From NCBI GenBank assembly GCA_031281265.1, contig JAITFO010000096.1, positions 1 through 45,415 of the forward strand: DNA of 45,415 bases, given 5' to 3'. The translations under genes were made by a program, and so were the position numbers. Origin of the DNA: Candidatus Fibrimonadaceae bacterium. GTDB lineage: Bacteria > Fibrobacterota > Fibrobacteria > Fibrobacterales > Fibrobacteraceae. The notes below the pieces were generated by a model. It was not told the origin of the DNA and searched no databases. It saw nothing but the letters and a program-made list of their open reading frames with translations. Below are positions 34,587 to 43,342 of this stretch, piece by piece (the first letter of the stretch is position 1; each line of letters starts with the position of its first letter).

Positions 34587-35975
34587 ATGAACTCCATCTT
34601 TTTTATAGGCGTTGCCGGCGTAGGAATGAGCGCGCTTGCGCAGTTTTTGGCAGGAAAAAACCTAGAGGTGGCAGGCTCAGACCGCAGGTTTGAAAATAGC
34701 GAAGGCGAAAAAATAAAGAAGCAGTTGCAAGAAGCAGGGGTAAAATGCTTTTTGCAGAACGGAAGTGGCATAAATAAAAATTTAGACGCGGTTGTGGTCA
34801 GCACAGCAATAGAGAGCGGAAACCCTGATACGGAAGCCGCCAAAGAACTGGGTATTCCCATAATTCACCGTAGCGAGCTTTTGGCAAAAATCACGCAAGA
34901 AAACCAAACCATAGCCGTCAGCGGCACAAGCGGCAAAAGCACTGTTACAGGTTTGATATGGCATATACTCAGCAGCTGCAAAAAAAATCCAAGCCTTTTA
35001 AGCGGTGCAGGATTAAGCGTTTTAGAGGCGCATGGTAAAATTGGGAACGCGGTTGCTGGCGATGGCTGGCTGGTTGCGGAGGCAGACGAGAGTGACGGAA
35101 CGCTGGTGAGGTATAGCCCAAAAATAGGCATTGTTTTGAACATAGACAAAGACCACAAGGAACTCTCCGAGCTGGAAAATCTCTTTGCGGAATTTGCGGA
35201 GAATGTTCGCAAAGCAAATGGAATTTTAATCGTAAACGGCTCTCATCCCCTTGCGGAAAAATTAGCGGACTCAAAAAGCGTTCTGTTCGGTTGGGGCAAT
35301 AATTGCACAGTCAGAGGTTCAGGTTATATGGCAGAGGGAATAACATCAAAATTTGAGATTTCTTTCAACGGAGAAACTGCGGATTTTTACCTGCCTATGC
35401 CCGGTAAGCACAATGCGGAAAATGCGCTTGCCGCCGTTACCGCTTGCGTAAGCACAGGAGTGTCTTTAAAAGATTGCGCAAACACCCTGAAAACTTGGAA
35501 AGGCATATACCGCAGAAGCCAAATTTACGAATGTAAAAACGGAGTTATTCTTGTGGACGACTATGCTCATAACCCAGCTAAAATAGCGTCTAGCATACGT
35601 TCCTGCCAAAATTTTGCAAAGGGGAAATTGTTCGCATGGTTCCAGCCGCACGGCTTTGGCCCCACAAAATTTTTAAAAGACGATTTGGTAAAGGAGATTG
35701 CGGCAACTCTCCGCCCAAACGATGGAATATGGTTCAGTTCAATATACTACGCAGGCGGCACAGCAGATAAGAGCTTTGACTCGGATATTCTCTCAGATGC
35801 TTTAAAAGAAAAAGGTTGCAATGCAAATTTTATCCCTAACAGAACCGAGTGCCTAAAAAAAATAATCAGCTCGGCAAAAAGCGGTGATGTAATTTTGTTA
35901 ATGGGTGCTCGCGACCCAAGTTTAGCGGAGTTTGCAAAGGAAATTTTTGCAAGCCTCAATACTCTTCAATTCTGA
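34587..35975 (+). CDS. MurC/Mpl-family UDP-N-acetylmuramate ligase
   Basis: This 462-residue Mur ligase has an N-terminal UDP-binding Rossmann segment (FFIGVAGVGMSALAQFLAGK) and ATP loop GTSGKST at 113-119. The catalytic EADESDG is near 170, and the C-terminal motif DDYAHNP is typical of MurC and Mpl. MurC adds L-Ala to UDP-MurNAc; Mpl attaches recycled tripeptide. The NIDKDHKEL segment differs from both usual forms (MurC NIEPDH, Mpl NLEFDH), so I leave the choice open. It is monocistronic and converges on the SpoIID-like gene with a 20-nt overlap. Confidence 0.87.
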   Translation: MNSIFFIGVAGVGMSALAQFLAGKNLEVAGSDRRFENSEGEKIKKQLQEAGVKCFLQNGSGINKNLDAVVVSTAIESGNPDTEAAKELGIPIIHRSELLAKITQENQTIAVSGTSGKSTVTGLIWHILSSCKKNPSLLSGAGLSVLEAHGKIGNAVAGDGWLVAEADESDGTLVRYSPKIGIVLNIDKDHKELSELENLFAEFAENVRKANGILIVNGSHPLAEKLADSKSVLFGWGNNCTVRGSGYMAEGITSKFEISFNGETADFYLPMPGKHNAENALAAVTACVSTGVSLKDCANTLKTWKGIYRRSQIYECKNGVILVDDYAHNPAKIASSIRSCQNFAKGKLFAWFQPHGFGPTKFLKDDLVKEIAATLRPNDGIWFSSIYYAGGTADKSFDSDILSDALKEKGCNANFIPNRTECLKKIISSAKSGDVILLMGARDPSLAEFAKEIFASLNTLQF

Positions 35976-37143
35976 CATCGGTGTAATACGCTTTCAAGAT
36001 TTCCTCGAACTTTTGCCCTTCTCTAGCCCTAGCTATTGCTCCAACTTGGCATAGTCCAATACCATGCCCAAAACCTGAACCGTTTATGGTAAAATTATCC
36101 TTCTCCCTGGAAATGCTGAACAAGGCGCTCGGTAAGGCTCTTCCGTCTCTTTGAAAAATCCACCTTGTGCGGTCTCCAAAAACTTCAAACGAACCTTTAT
36201 CCGTAAAAACCACAAGCCTTTTCACCCGTCCGCTGGGAAATTTCTCAGTTATAAAAACCTGTTCAACTTTGCTGAAAGGGAAAACTTTTTCAACTTTTGC
36301 GGCTACCATATTTTTTGGGAACAATTTTCCGAGTTCTGCCTTGGTGAATTTCTCTTCCCAATTTACATACTTTGAAAGCTCGCAATAAATCCTGCCATTC
36401 ACTGAATCAGAAACGGAAACCAAATACGGTTTGTTCCCCGAATCCCAAACCTCCGGCGAATCCGTTTTGCCGCTGCAAGTCGAGTGGTAATAAGCCTCTA
36501 TCAAATTGCCGTTGTTCTTAATAACCAAGCCATTCGTAGCTGCAATAGCCTCGTTTGTAATGGAATCTTCATCGTTTTTGCCATTATACACTTGGTCTCT
36601 TGTGTCTGCGTAAACATCAAAACCCTGCGACCTGCGAGAACCCAAGTGGTGGTAGGCGTAGGTTCTTGCTGCAACTGCCTGAGCTTTTAACGCTTCAATT
36701 TCACCCTGCTTTAATCTGCCTATTTCATGAGGGACAACGCCTTTTAAATAATCCTCAACGGGCAGGCTGTTTATAACCGCAATTCCGCTATCTGTTGAAA
36801 GCACTGACCATTTGCCTCTGTAAGCTTTGCCTGCGTAAACGCAGTCCCCGTCCGATTGAATTTCGTGTTTGCCGAGTGTAGCTTTTGCTTTAAACTCCCA
36901 TTTTTTATTTGGACATTCTATTGTTGCGGTTTTTTTTTCAAAAGCAATTCCCACGTCTATTATATACCTTCTCTCATAATCTCTGGGGGGCTGGATTCTC
37001 GGCTCTGTTTCTGCCTCCGCTTTGGGGCTAGGTTCAGGCTCAGCAGGCGGGGCAGGGAACTCGCCATGCGGCCCAACGGGGCGCAAAGGCGCACACGCAA
37101 AGAGGACTAATACCAAAAAACCAAATAAAAGTTTATATGACAT
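35956..37143 (-). CDS. SpoIID/LytB-domain lipoprotein
   Basis: This 395-residue lipoprotein has lipobox LVLFAC (Cys17), a Pro/Glu-rich linker, a small beta domain, and then the SpoIID catalytic domain. Recognisable segments are LPVEDYLKGVVPHEIGRLKQ, IEALKAQAVAARTYAYHHLG, YHSTCSGKTDSPEVW and the C-terminal GSGFGHGIGLCQVGAIARAR. SpoIID of Bacillus is a lytic transglycosylase acting on denuded glycan; relatives in non-sporulating diderms probably remodel septal peptidoglycan. I chose the ATG at 37143 because the lipoprotein signal begins there. It is divergent from the CorA-like gene with only 39 bp between. Confidence 0.9.
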   Translation of the reverse strand: MSYKLLFGFLVLVLFACAPLRPVGPHGEFPAPPAEPEPSPKAEAETEPRIQPPRDYERRYIIDVGIAFEKKTATIECPNKKWEFKAKATLGKHEIQSDGDCVYAGKAYRGKWSVLSTDSGIAVINSLPVEDYLKGVVPHEIGRLKQGEIEALKAQAVAARTYAYHHLGSRRSQGFDVYADTRDQVYNGKNDEDSITNEAIAATNGLVIKNNGNLIEAYYHSTCSGKTDSPEVWDSGNKPYLVSVSDSVNGRIYCELSKYVNWEEKFTKAELGKLFPKNMVAAKVEKVFPFSKVEQVFITEKFPSGRVKRLVVFTDKGSFEVFGDRTRWIFQRDGRALPSALFSISREKDNFTINGSGFGHGIGLCQVGAIARAREGQKFEEILKAYYTDVRIEEY

Positions 37144-37182
37144 ATAAGAGTATGTAATGTAGTATTTTTCTATATTCCCTCT
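37144..37182. promoter_or_regulatory. 39-bp divergent promoter region
   Basis: For the plus-strand CorA-like gene, TTTTTCTATATT (37165-37176) ends 6 nt before the ATG. For the minus-strand SpoIID-like gene, TACATT (37156-37161) ends 12 nt before its ATG. The two -10 boxes are about 10 bp apart on opposite strands, so both polymerases could not bind at once. Neither gene has a ribosome site. Confidence 0.5.
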
Positions 37183-38106
37183 ATGACAAAGCACTACAAG
37201 TTACAGGCAGGGCGGCTTGTTCTCTCCGATGCGAGTGATGCTCAGGTTATAGCGCTTGTATCCCCAGACCCTGAAGAAATTAGTGCTTTGATAAAAAATT
37301 ACCAAATAGATGAGCATACTTTATCCTCTGTTTCTGATTCTGATGAGCTTGCTCGTTTGGAATACGAAGATGAGCATATAGCCATAATTTATAAACGCCC
37401 TAAAAATTACTCCGCTGCCGAGCATTTTCAATTCAGAGTAGCCTCTTCCGGTATTTTTATGTTTGAAAATTTGCTCATAGTAGTATCTGACATAGAGCTA
37501 CCACTTGGGGATGAAAAGAAATTTTCAAAATTAACATCGCTAAAGATGCTTGCGCTGAAATTGCTCAGTTTTTCCACTTTGCATTTTTACGAACATCTAC
37601 GCATAATAAACAGAATGAGCAATGAATTGGAAGAAAAGCATATTTACAAACTTAAAAAAGAAGAATACTTAATTGTTTTTGGTCTGAGCAAAAGTTTGGT
37701 TTATTATATGAACGCCATCTCTTCTAACGAAGCTTTGCTCAAAAGGATGCAGATAAGCAGAAACTTGAACTTTGACGAAAACGAGCAAGAAATTTTGGAT
37801 GATATTATAATTGAAAATTCACAATGCAAACGGCTAACGGAAATCTATTCAAGCGTTTTGGAAAACATGATGTCTTCGCACGAAATTTCACATGAAAGTT
37901 CTACTTCTAGTGATGTAGGTTCTTTGAAAATATTGAATATGTTAAGCGTTGTAATTATGATACCAACTTCTATAACCAGTATATTTTCTATGAATTTAAA
38001 ATATCCTTTTGATGCAGAAGACTATCGTGCTTTTTGGCTTGTACTCTTTACTATGCTAATTGGAGCCACTCTTTTTTGGGTATGGCAAATTAGGAAAAAG
38101 TGGTAG
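37183..38106 (+). CDS. CorA-like metal-ion transporter with altered GMN motif
   Basis: This 307-residue protein has an acidic cytoplasmic domain, a long helix (about 115-245) and two C-terminal membrane helices (LKILNMLSVVIMIPTSITSI; AFWLVLFTMLIGATLFWVWQ) followed by a basic tail, the CorA/Mrs2 layout. CorA pentamers carry Mg2+ or other divalent ions. The family signature GMN after the first helix is SMN here (residues 269-271, SIFSMNLKYPF), so selectivity could differ. It has no Shine-Dalgarno site. Confidence 0.87.
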   Translation: MTKHYKLQAGRLVLSDASDAQVIALVSPDPEEISALIKNYQIDEHTLSSVSDSDELARLEYEDEHIAIIYKRPKNYSAAEHFQFRVASSGIFMFENLLIVVSDIELPLGDEKKFSKLTSLKMLALKLLSFSTLHFYEHLRIINRMSNELEEKHIYKLKKEEYLIVFGLSKSLVYYMNAISSNEALLKRMQISRNLNFDENEQEILDDIIIENSQCKRLTEIYSSVLENMMSSHEISHESSTSSDVGSLKILNMLSVVIMIPTSITSIFSMNLKYPFDAEDYRAFWLVLFTMLIGATLFWVWQIRKKW

Positions 38107-38112
38107 CTTACC

Positions 38113-38682
38113 CTACGAATTCCAACTTGGATGATTTAAGTCGCTAAAATACTCCGGTCTGTGAAAATCCGGCTCAACGGTTTCTATTGGGAAAGCGGAA
38201 AGCCAATGAGGCTCCTCTGCAAGGTCTGCGCATTTATATATGTTGCCTTCTATTTGGCAGGCTCGCAAGTCGTTGTTCCCTAGCCCAAGCAATTCCCGTG
38301 GAATCTGTACGGAAAGAGTCCAGCGCAAAAAGCCACCCTCGGTGGATACTTTGCTCGGATTTCTGGTTATGGTTGCGTATTCGTCTTTTGAAAGCTCGGT
38401 TCTGTTCTGCCTATCCTTGCCACGTGCAGCATAGCACACGCCCTTTGAGTTAAATTCAAAGTTCACATAGCGACCGCTTCTATCAAACATGTTTAAGAAA
38501 ATCTCTACGCAGGAGTCTTCACATACGGCCTCGCCGTCCTGTTCCTTGGTTTGGCGAAAGCAACTAGGCGGCTCCCTTACGGCAAAATCCACAGCTATAT
38601 AAGTTTCGCAGATTTCAACCGATGTGCCTACGGAAACAGAAACAATTTTATTCCACTTATGTTTCAGGGGAAAAACTTGCAT
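38113..38682 (-). CDS. CBM9/DOMON-like domain protein
   Basis: This 189-residue protein has no signal peptide. The segments YIAVDFAVREPP, CVEIFLNMF, YVNFEFNSKGVCYAARGKDR, FLRWTLSVQIPRELLG and the ending FHRPEYFSDLNHP match the carbohydrate-binding family-9-like fold annotated in many Bacteroidota-like genomes. A sugar-related role is possible, but lack of export argues against an extracellular one. The true start is at 38682, right after TATATT with 8 nt between; upstream extension would run through the promoter. Confidence 0.75.
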   Translation of the reverse strand: MQVFPLKHKWNKIVSVSVGTSVEICETYIAVDFAVREPPSCFRQTKEQDGEAVCEDSCVEIFLNMFDRSGRYVNFEFNSKGVCYAARGKDRQNRTELSKDEYATITRNPSKVSTEGGFLRWTLSVQIPRELLGLGNNDLRACQIEGNIYKCADLAEEPHWLSAFPIETVEPDFHRPEYFSDLNHPSWNS

Positions 38683-38690
38683 AATGAAAT

Positions 38691-38701
38691 AATATAGTAA
38701 A
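38691..38701 (-). promoter_or_regulatory. -10 promoter element of the CBM9-like gene
   Basis: On the minus strand this reads TTTACTATATT, ending 8 nt before ATG 38682. It faces the plus-strand promoter at 38711-38724 in the same 52-bp gap. Confidence 0.5.
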
Positions 38702-38710
38702 ACGATAGTG

Positions 38711-38724
38711 ATTTTTTCTATATT
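38711..38724 (+). promoter_or_regulatory. -10 promoter element of the DUF4321/gatA operon
   Basis: ATTTTTTCTATATT ends 10 nt before the ATG at 38735, without a Shine-Dalgarno site. Confidence 0.55.
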
Positions 38725-38734
38725 TCTCATTACT

Positions 38735-39061
38735 ATGGGTAATAATGGAAATAATAGCGTCGGCAGAATAATCGTTTTTATCGTGCTGGGCTTGATTTTT
38801 GGCAGCATTTTGGGTGAGAGCCTAGGGTGGCTTTTTGGGCATATAGGTACACTTATGAACGCCGGCGGCGAAGATAATGTGGTACGCAACTTCTTTTTAA
38901 AAGCCTGGGAGTTTAAACTTGGCTATTCAGAAGATGGCAACCCCTTGCTCATAGACCTTTATATGGTGCAATTCAATTTTGGTTTTACATTCAGGCTGAA
39001 CATAGTAGGTATTGTTGGGGTAATGGTTTCCCTATACATAATGAAATGGTCCAGGAAGTAA
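38735..39061 (+). CDS. DUF4321-family membrane protein
   Basis: This 108-residue protein has two membrane helices, IIVFIVLGLIFGSILGESLG near the N-terminus and the C-terminal FRLNIVGIVGVMVSLYIMKW. The GSILGE and FGFTFRLN motifs are characteristic of DUF4321 proteins, whose function is unknown. A ~30-residue acidic insert lies between the helices. Its 3' end overlaps gatA by 16 nt, so translation of the two is coupled. Confidence 0.8.
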   Translation: MGNNGNNSVGRIIVFIVLGLIFGSILGESLGWLFGHIGTLMNAGGEDNVVRNFFLKAWEFKLGYSEDGNPLLIDLYMVQFNFGFTFRLNIVGIVGVMVSLYIMKWSRK

Positions 39062-40365
39062 AAAATAAAATTGAAAGCAGTTCTGCGCTGGAAGTCACAG
39101 AAAAAACTTTTGAGAAAATAGAGGAAACAAAGGGGCTAAACGCTTATATATCCTTGTGCAAGGAGAAAGCTTTGGCGCAGGCTAAGGCGGCGGATGAGCG
39201 GCGCAAGAGCGGCAAAAGCCTTTCCGTTTTGGATGGCATTCCCATTGCGGTTAAAGATAACATCTACATAGAAGGCGTTAGAACAACCTGCGCATCGAAG
39301 GTTTTGGAAAATTTTATCTCGCCATACACAGCCACAGCCGTGGCAAAATTGGAAGCGGCGGGAGCCGTGGTGGTTGGCAAAACAAATATGGACGAGTTTG
39401 CGATGGGAGCTTCGGGTGAGAACTCTTTTTTTGGCAAGGTGGTTAACCCAGCCGCACCGGATAGGATATCTGGAGGCTCATCCAGCGGCAGCGCAGCAAC
39501 AGTTGCAGCCGGAGTTGTTGCCTTGGCTCTAGGCTCGGACACAGGCGGCTCTATCCGCCAGCCAGCCGCCTGCACAGGCACGGTTGGCATAAAACCAACT
39601 CACGGCAGAGTCTCTAACCACGGCGTGGTAGCTTATGCCAAGAGCATGGATCAAGTTGGAGCAATTTCAAACAGCGTAAAAGATTTGGTTCCCGTCTTGG
39701 ATTTGATGTGCGAACCTGCAACTAATTTTGGCGAGCATCTAGGCAAGGGTGTGAAAGGAAAAATTATCGGCTTGCCAAAGGAATATTTTATAGCAAAGGG
39801 TTTAGAACCTAGATACAAGGATGTTGTGGAAAATGCTTTGCACAAACTTGAAAGAGAAGGCGCGGTTCTCAAAGAGGTTTCTCTGCCACACATACAATAC
39901 GCTATGCCGAGTTACTGCACATTAGTCAATGCCGAAGCAACGCAGAGTTTATCGGAAATTTGCGATATGTATAAGAACGAAGATTTTGGCATAGAGGTAA
40001 AACTCCGCCTTATGCTTGGAACTTATGCCCTGAGTTCCAGCTATTTCAAAGATTATTACGCCTTGGCTCAAAAAGCTCGTCACTTGATTACAGAGGATTT
40101 TAAAAAGGTTTTATCGGAGTGCGATGCGATTGCAAGCCCAGCAATGCCGGGGCTTCCGCAGCTACGTGGCAAATGCGAAGAAGACCATTTGAGCATGGTG
40201 CTTTCTGATATGTACACTTCGGGCGTTAATTTGGCGGGCTTGCCGGGCTTGGTTCAGCCATGCGGAAAAATAGACGGAGTTCCGGTTGGGATTCAATGGA
40301 TTGGCAAATCTTTTGACGAGTCTTCTTTGCTCTGCATTGGCGATGCCGCAGAACGTATTTTTTGA
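39046..40365 (+). CDS. gatA: aspartyl/glutamyl-tRNA amidotransferase subunit A
   Basis: This 439-residue amidase-signature enzyme has the Ser-cisSer-Lys triad K70 (PIAVKDN), S145 (GGSSSGSAA) and S169 (DTGGSIRQPA). The spacings of 75 and 24 residues equal those of characterised GatA. GatA releases ammonia from glutamine for GatB to convert Glu-tRNA-Gln or Asp-tRNA-Asn. It is about 45 residues shorter than typical GatA, mainly at the C-terminus. gatB and gatC are not in this window. The 3' 73 nt overlap the opposite-strand release-factor-like gene. Confidence 0.93.
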   Translation: MVQEVKNKIESSSALEVTEKTFEKIEETKGLNAYISLCKEKALAQAKAADERRKSGKSLSVLDGIPIAVKDNIYIEGVRTTCASKVLENFISPYTATAVAKLEAAGAVVVGKTNMDEFAMGASGENSFFGKVVNPAAPDRISGGSSSGSAATVAAGVVALALGSDTGGSIRQPAACTGTVGIKPTHGRVSNHGVVAYAKSMDQVGAISNSVKDLVPVLDLMCEPATNFGEHLGKGVKGKIIGLPKEYFIAKGLEPRYKDVVENALHKLEREGAVLKEVSLPHIQYAMPSYCTLVNAEATQSLSEICDMYKNEDFGIEVKLRLMLGTYALSSSYFKDYYALAQKARHLITEDFKKVLSECDAIASPAMPGLPQLRGKCEEDHLSMVLSDMYTSGVNLAGLPGLVQPCGKIDGVPVGIQWIGKSFDESSLLCIGDAAERIF

Positions 40366-40823
40366 AAAGTCTCTAAAACTTTTTTATCTTGAATGATAAT
40401 TTTATTCAAAGCACTTTTGCTCAAACCCCATATCTTTGCCGTTTCCGATAAATCACCTTTGCAAAAATTTATGCGGTCTAAAATGTCCGCTATGAATTGC
40501 GGATAGAGAGCGTTGTCTTGGGAAATTTTGCCGCCTGTGCCGGGGAAAGGAAAAGGGATTTGCTGCGTAGGCTCTTCCCTTATCTGCAACGCAATTTTCA
40601 AACGCAATTTTTTTAAAGCGAGCAATTTGTTTATATGTGAACTGCGGTCATCGCATGAGTAAGATTCCAGAGACGCCGATTCGCCGCCGCGTATTTTCAA
40701 TTTAACACCGGAGTTAGTTTTATTGCGATGCTGCCCACCTGGGCCTGAACCTTTGTATGCAGAAACCTCGCACTCTTTAAGAAATTCAGAGTCGGATAGT
40801 TTTAGCAGGGTACTGTGGAGCAT
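40293..40823 (-). CDS. GGQ-motif peptide-chain-release-factor-like protein
   Basis: This 176-residue protein has the catalytic loop GSGPGGQHRNKTNSGV (GGQ at 29-31), which in release factors and ArfB hydrolyses peptidyl-tRNA. The codon-recognition domain of RF1/RF2 is absent. The C-terminus is not the ArfB basic tail but a helix-turn-helix-like stretch (LSETAKIWGLSKSALNKIII) and an acidic end. It may rescue stalled ribosomes. It follows polA with a 2-nt gap. Confidence 0.87.
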   Translation of the reverse strand: MLHSTLLKLSDSEFLKECEVSAYKGSGPGGQHRNKTNSGVKLKIRGGESASLESYSCDDRSSHINKLLALKKLRLKIALQIREEPTQQIPFPFPGTGGKISQDNALYPQFIADILDRINFCKGDLSETAKIWGLSKSALNKIIIQDKKVLETFQKIRSAASPMQSKEDSSKDLPIH

Positions 40824-40825
40824 AG

Positions 40826-43342
40826 TTAATGCGCTTCCAGCCAGTTATCGCCAACGCCTATGTTGGCGAGTATGGGAACGGAAATGGGCCAGGCGTTTTC
40901 CATTTCGTATTTGATTATTTGCGAAAATTCATCTACATTTTCCTTTGGGCATTCAAAAACCAGTTCGTCGTGAACCTGCAAAAGCATTTTAAGTGGCAAA
41001 TTTTCGTTTTCAATTTTAGCGTGCAGGCGAAGCATCGCTTCCGTAATCAAATCTGCTGCACTACCCTGAATTGGGGTATTCATCGCCATACGCTCCGCCA
41101 TCGCTCGCTCCTGATGGTCGCTCGCTTGCAGCTCCGGCAAATAACGCCTCCGCTTCGCTATGGTTTCTACATAGCCTTTTTCCTTTGCTTCTTTCACAAC
41201 TTCTTCAAAATATGTTTTGACCTTGCTATATAAATTAAAATATCCATTTATGAATTCCATCGCTTTTGAACGGGTTATGCGTAAATCCCTAGCAAGCCTA
41301 AATGCGCTCATTCCGTAAATCACACCAAAGTTCACAACTTTCGCGGCTGCCCTCATCTCTTTGCTTACTTCGCTTGTTCCAAAAATTTTCGCAGCGGTTA
41401 TGCTGTGAATATCAAGCCCCTGCAAAAACGCGTTGGAAAGCTCCGGGTCTCCGCTCAAATGGGCGAGCATCCGCAATTCTATTTGCGAGTAATCAACGGA
41501 AATTATTTTCCAATCCTTTTGACTCGGCACAAAAACAGTCCTTATCCGCCTGCCAGCCTCGCTCCTAACCGGAATATTCTGCAAATTCGGGTTCACGCTG
41601 GAAAGCCTACCGGTTACCGTTCCCCATGGCAAAAATGTGGTGTGAAGCCGATTTGTCTTTGGCGATAGCATTTTTGGCAACGCTTCCGTGTATGTATTTT
41701 TCAGTTTTTGAATCTCACGCCAATTCATTATAGGTTCCAGAATAGTGTGAGGTTCGTTCTGTTCCAAAAGCATTTCCAAAGTTTCTGCATCGGTGCTAGG
41801 CCCGCTTGCGTTCTTTTTCAGCATTGGCAGTTTTAATTTTTCATACAAAAGATGCGAAAGTTGCTTTGGAGAAGCCAAGTTAAAATTCTCTTCCGCTATT
41901 TCAAAAATATGAGCCTCAAGTTCTGTCACTTTTTTTTGGAACTGCGAATTTAGGGTTTCAAGGGCAACATTATCTATGGCAATTCCATTTTGCTCCATCT
42001 TGTAAAGAACTTTTATCAAAGGCATTTCCTTGTTTTCAAAAAGCTCAAATAAATTCTTTTTCTTCAATTCATCTTTTAAATTTTTCCACTTTGCAAAAAG
42101 AATAGCCGCATTTTCTGGCGAACTCCCGTGGTAAGCACTGGGTCTCAAAAGCCATTGCGCAAAAAGAGAATCCCAGAATTTTCCCCGTGCAATCCCCCAT
42201 TCTTTGAACATCGCCTTTGCATTGTGAAAAATGAGTTCCAAATTTTCGTTTTTAAAAATTTCCCTAAGCCAATCTCCACAAAGCGCAGTATCAGAAAATT
42301 TGTAAAATTCACTCTCATTTTTGCTGACGGAAATCGTCCCACCTTCCAAAGTTGCAAAAGCCAGGATTTTTGCGGATTTTAAATCCTCTTCCATCTTTTG
42401 CAAATCTTCCACCGTGCTGACCTGAATATCTTTTTCCTCTACAGGCGGTTCGGGAAGCGTTGCAAAAAGTGAAGGCATCTCATTTGCCGGCAAAAGCGAG
42501 AGCAAGCTCGGAATTTCGTAATCCGTGAAAATCTTGAATAATTCCTTTCTATTCAACCCTTCGTATCTCAATTTTTCCAAAGTGTAGCCAAAATCATAAT
42601 CGCTCCGCAAGGTGACGAGTTTTCTGCTCAAAAAAGCGTTCTCTTTGCCAGCTTCCAAAAGAGCCTGTTTTGATTTTGGCAATTCCGCGATGTTTTTGTA
42701 GATATTTTCCAAATCGCCATATTTTGAGAGGAGTTCCACCGCACTCTTAGGCCCTATTTTTGCTACGCCGGGAACATTGTCGGAATCATCGCCCACAAGA
42801 GCGAGGTAATCCCTCATCTGTTCTGGATTGACACCAAATTTTTCCCTAACCTGTGCCACGCCAACCTCTGTTCCTCTCGCTCCTTTTTCAATTTGATAGA
42901 TGTTAATTTTATCGCTCACAACCTGTGCCATATCCTTGTCCTTTGTGACCAAGAATACGGAGCAGTTTTTTTCTGCAGCGAGCAACGCTACCGCTGCCAT
43001 TATGTCGTCTGCTTCAAAGCCATTGCGCTCCAAAATGGGGAGACCGCTCTTTTCCAAACTCTCATTGAGATAAGGCATCTGTTGCGACATTTCAGGAGGC
43101 ATTGGGCTTCTGGTCGCTTTGTATTCTGGGTATAACTCGTGCCTGAAATTTATTCTCGATACATCTTTTACTATGGCAAAATATTCGGGTTTGTGGCTTT
43201 TTAATATGCGCAGTATTGCTCCCCAATAGCCATGCAATAGCGAAACTAATTGCCCCTTGCTGTTCCTCAAAGGATTTTTTACATAGGCATAATACATACG
43301 GAACGCAAGTGCGGAGGAATCTATTAAAAAAAGACGTGGCAT
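40826..43342 (-). CDS. polA: DNA polymerase I
   Basis: This 838-residue polymerase for gap filling and primer removal has an N-terminal 5'-nuclease domain (FLIDSSALAFRMYYA; FEADDIMAAVALLA; LVGDDSDNVPGV). A 3'-5' exonuclease fold follows from about 310 to 470. The polymerase domain carries motif A VDYSQIELRMLAHLSGD, motif B VNFGVIYGM and motif C LLQVHDELVFE. In the exonuclease fold the first motif DxE is replaced by FATLEGG and the NxxxD motif by HNAKAMFKE, so proofreading is probably lost, as in Taq. The ATG at 43342 overlaps the upstream stop (TAATG). Length fits the family. Confidence 0.95.
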   Translation of the reverse strand: MPRLFLIDSSALAFRMYYAYVKNPLRNSKGQLVSLLHGYWGAILRILKSHKPEYFAIVKDVSRINFRHELYPEYKATRSPMPPEMSQQMPYLNESLEKSGLPILERNGFEADDIMAAVALLAAEKNCSVFLVTKDKDMAQVVSDKINIYQIEKGARGTEVGVAQVREKFGVNPEQMRDYLALVGDDSDNVPGVAKIGPKSAVELLSKYGDLENIYKNIAELPKSKQALLEAGKENAFLSRKLVTLRSDYDFGYTLEKLRYEGLNRKELFKIFTDYEIPSLLSLLPANEMPSLFATLPEPPVEEKDIQVSTVEDLQKMEEDLKSAKILAFATLEGGTISVSKNESEFYKFSDTALCGDWLREIFKNENLELIFHNAKAMFKEWGIARGKFWDSLFAQWLLRPSAYHGSSPENAAILFAKWKNLKDELKKKNLFELFENKEMPLIKVLYKMEQNGIAIDNVALETLNSQFQKKVTELEAHIFEIAEENFNLASPKQLSHLLYEKLKLPMLKKNASGPSTDAETLEMLLEQNEPHTILEPIMNWREIQKLKNTYTEALPKMLSPKTNRLHTTFLPWGTVTGRLSSVNPNLQNIPVRSEAGRRIRTVFVPSQKDWKIISVDYSQIELRMLAHLSGDPELSNAFLQGLDIHSITAAKIFGTSEVSKEMRAAAKVVNFGVIYGMSAFRLARDLRITRSKAMEFINGYFNLYSKVKTYFEEVVKEAKEKGYVETIAKRRRYLPELQASDHQERAMAERMAMNTPIQGSAADLITEAMLRLHAKIENENLPLKMLLQVHDELVFECPKENVDEFSQIIKYEMENAWPISVPILANIGVGDNWLEAH

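Noticed and set aside
40293-40823. Annotation as RF2 (prfB) or ArfB.
   Set aside because: There is no codon-recognition domain, and the C-terminus is not the basic ArfB tail. Only the GGQ domain is shared.
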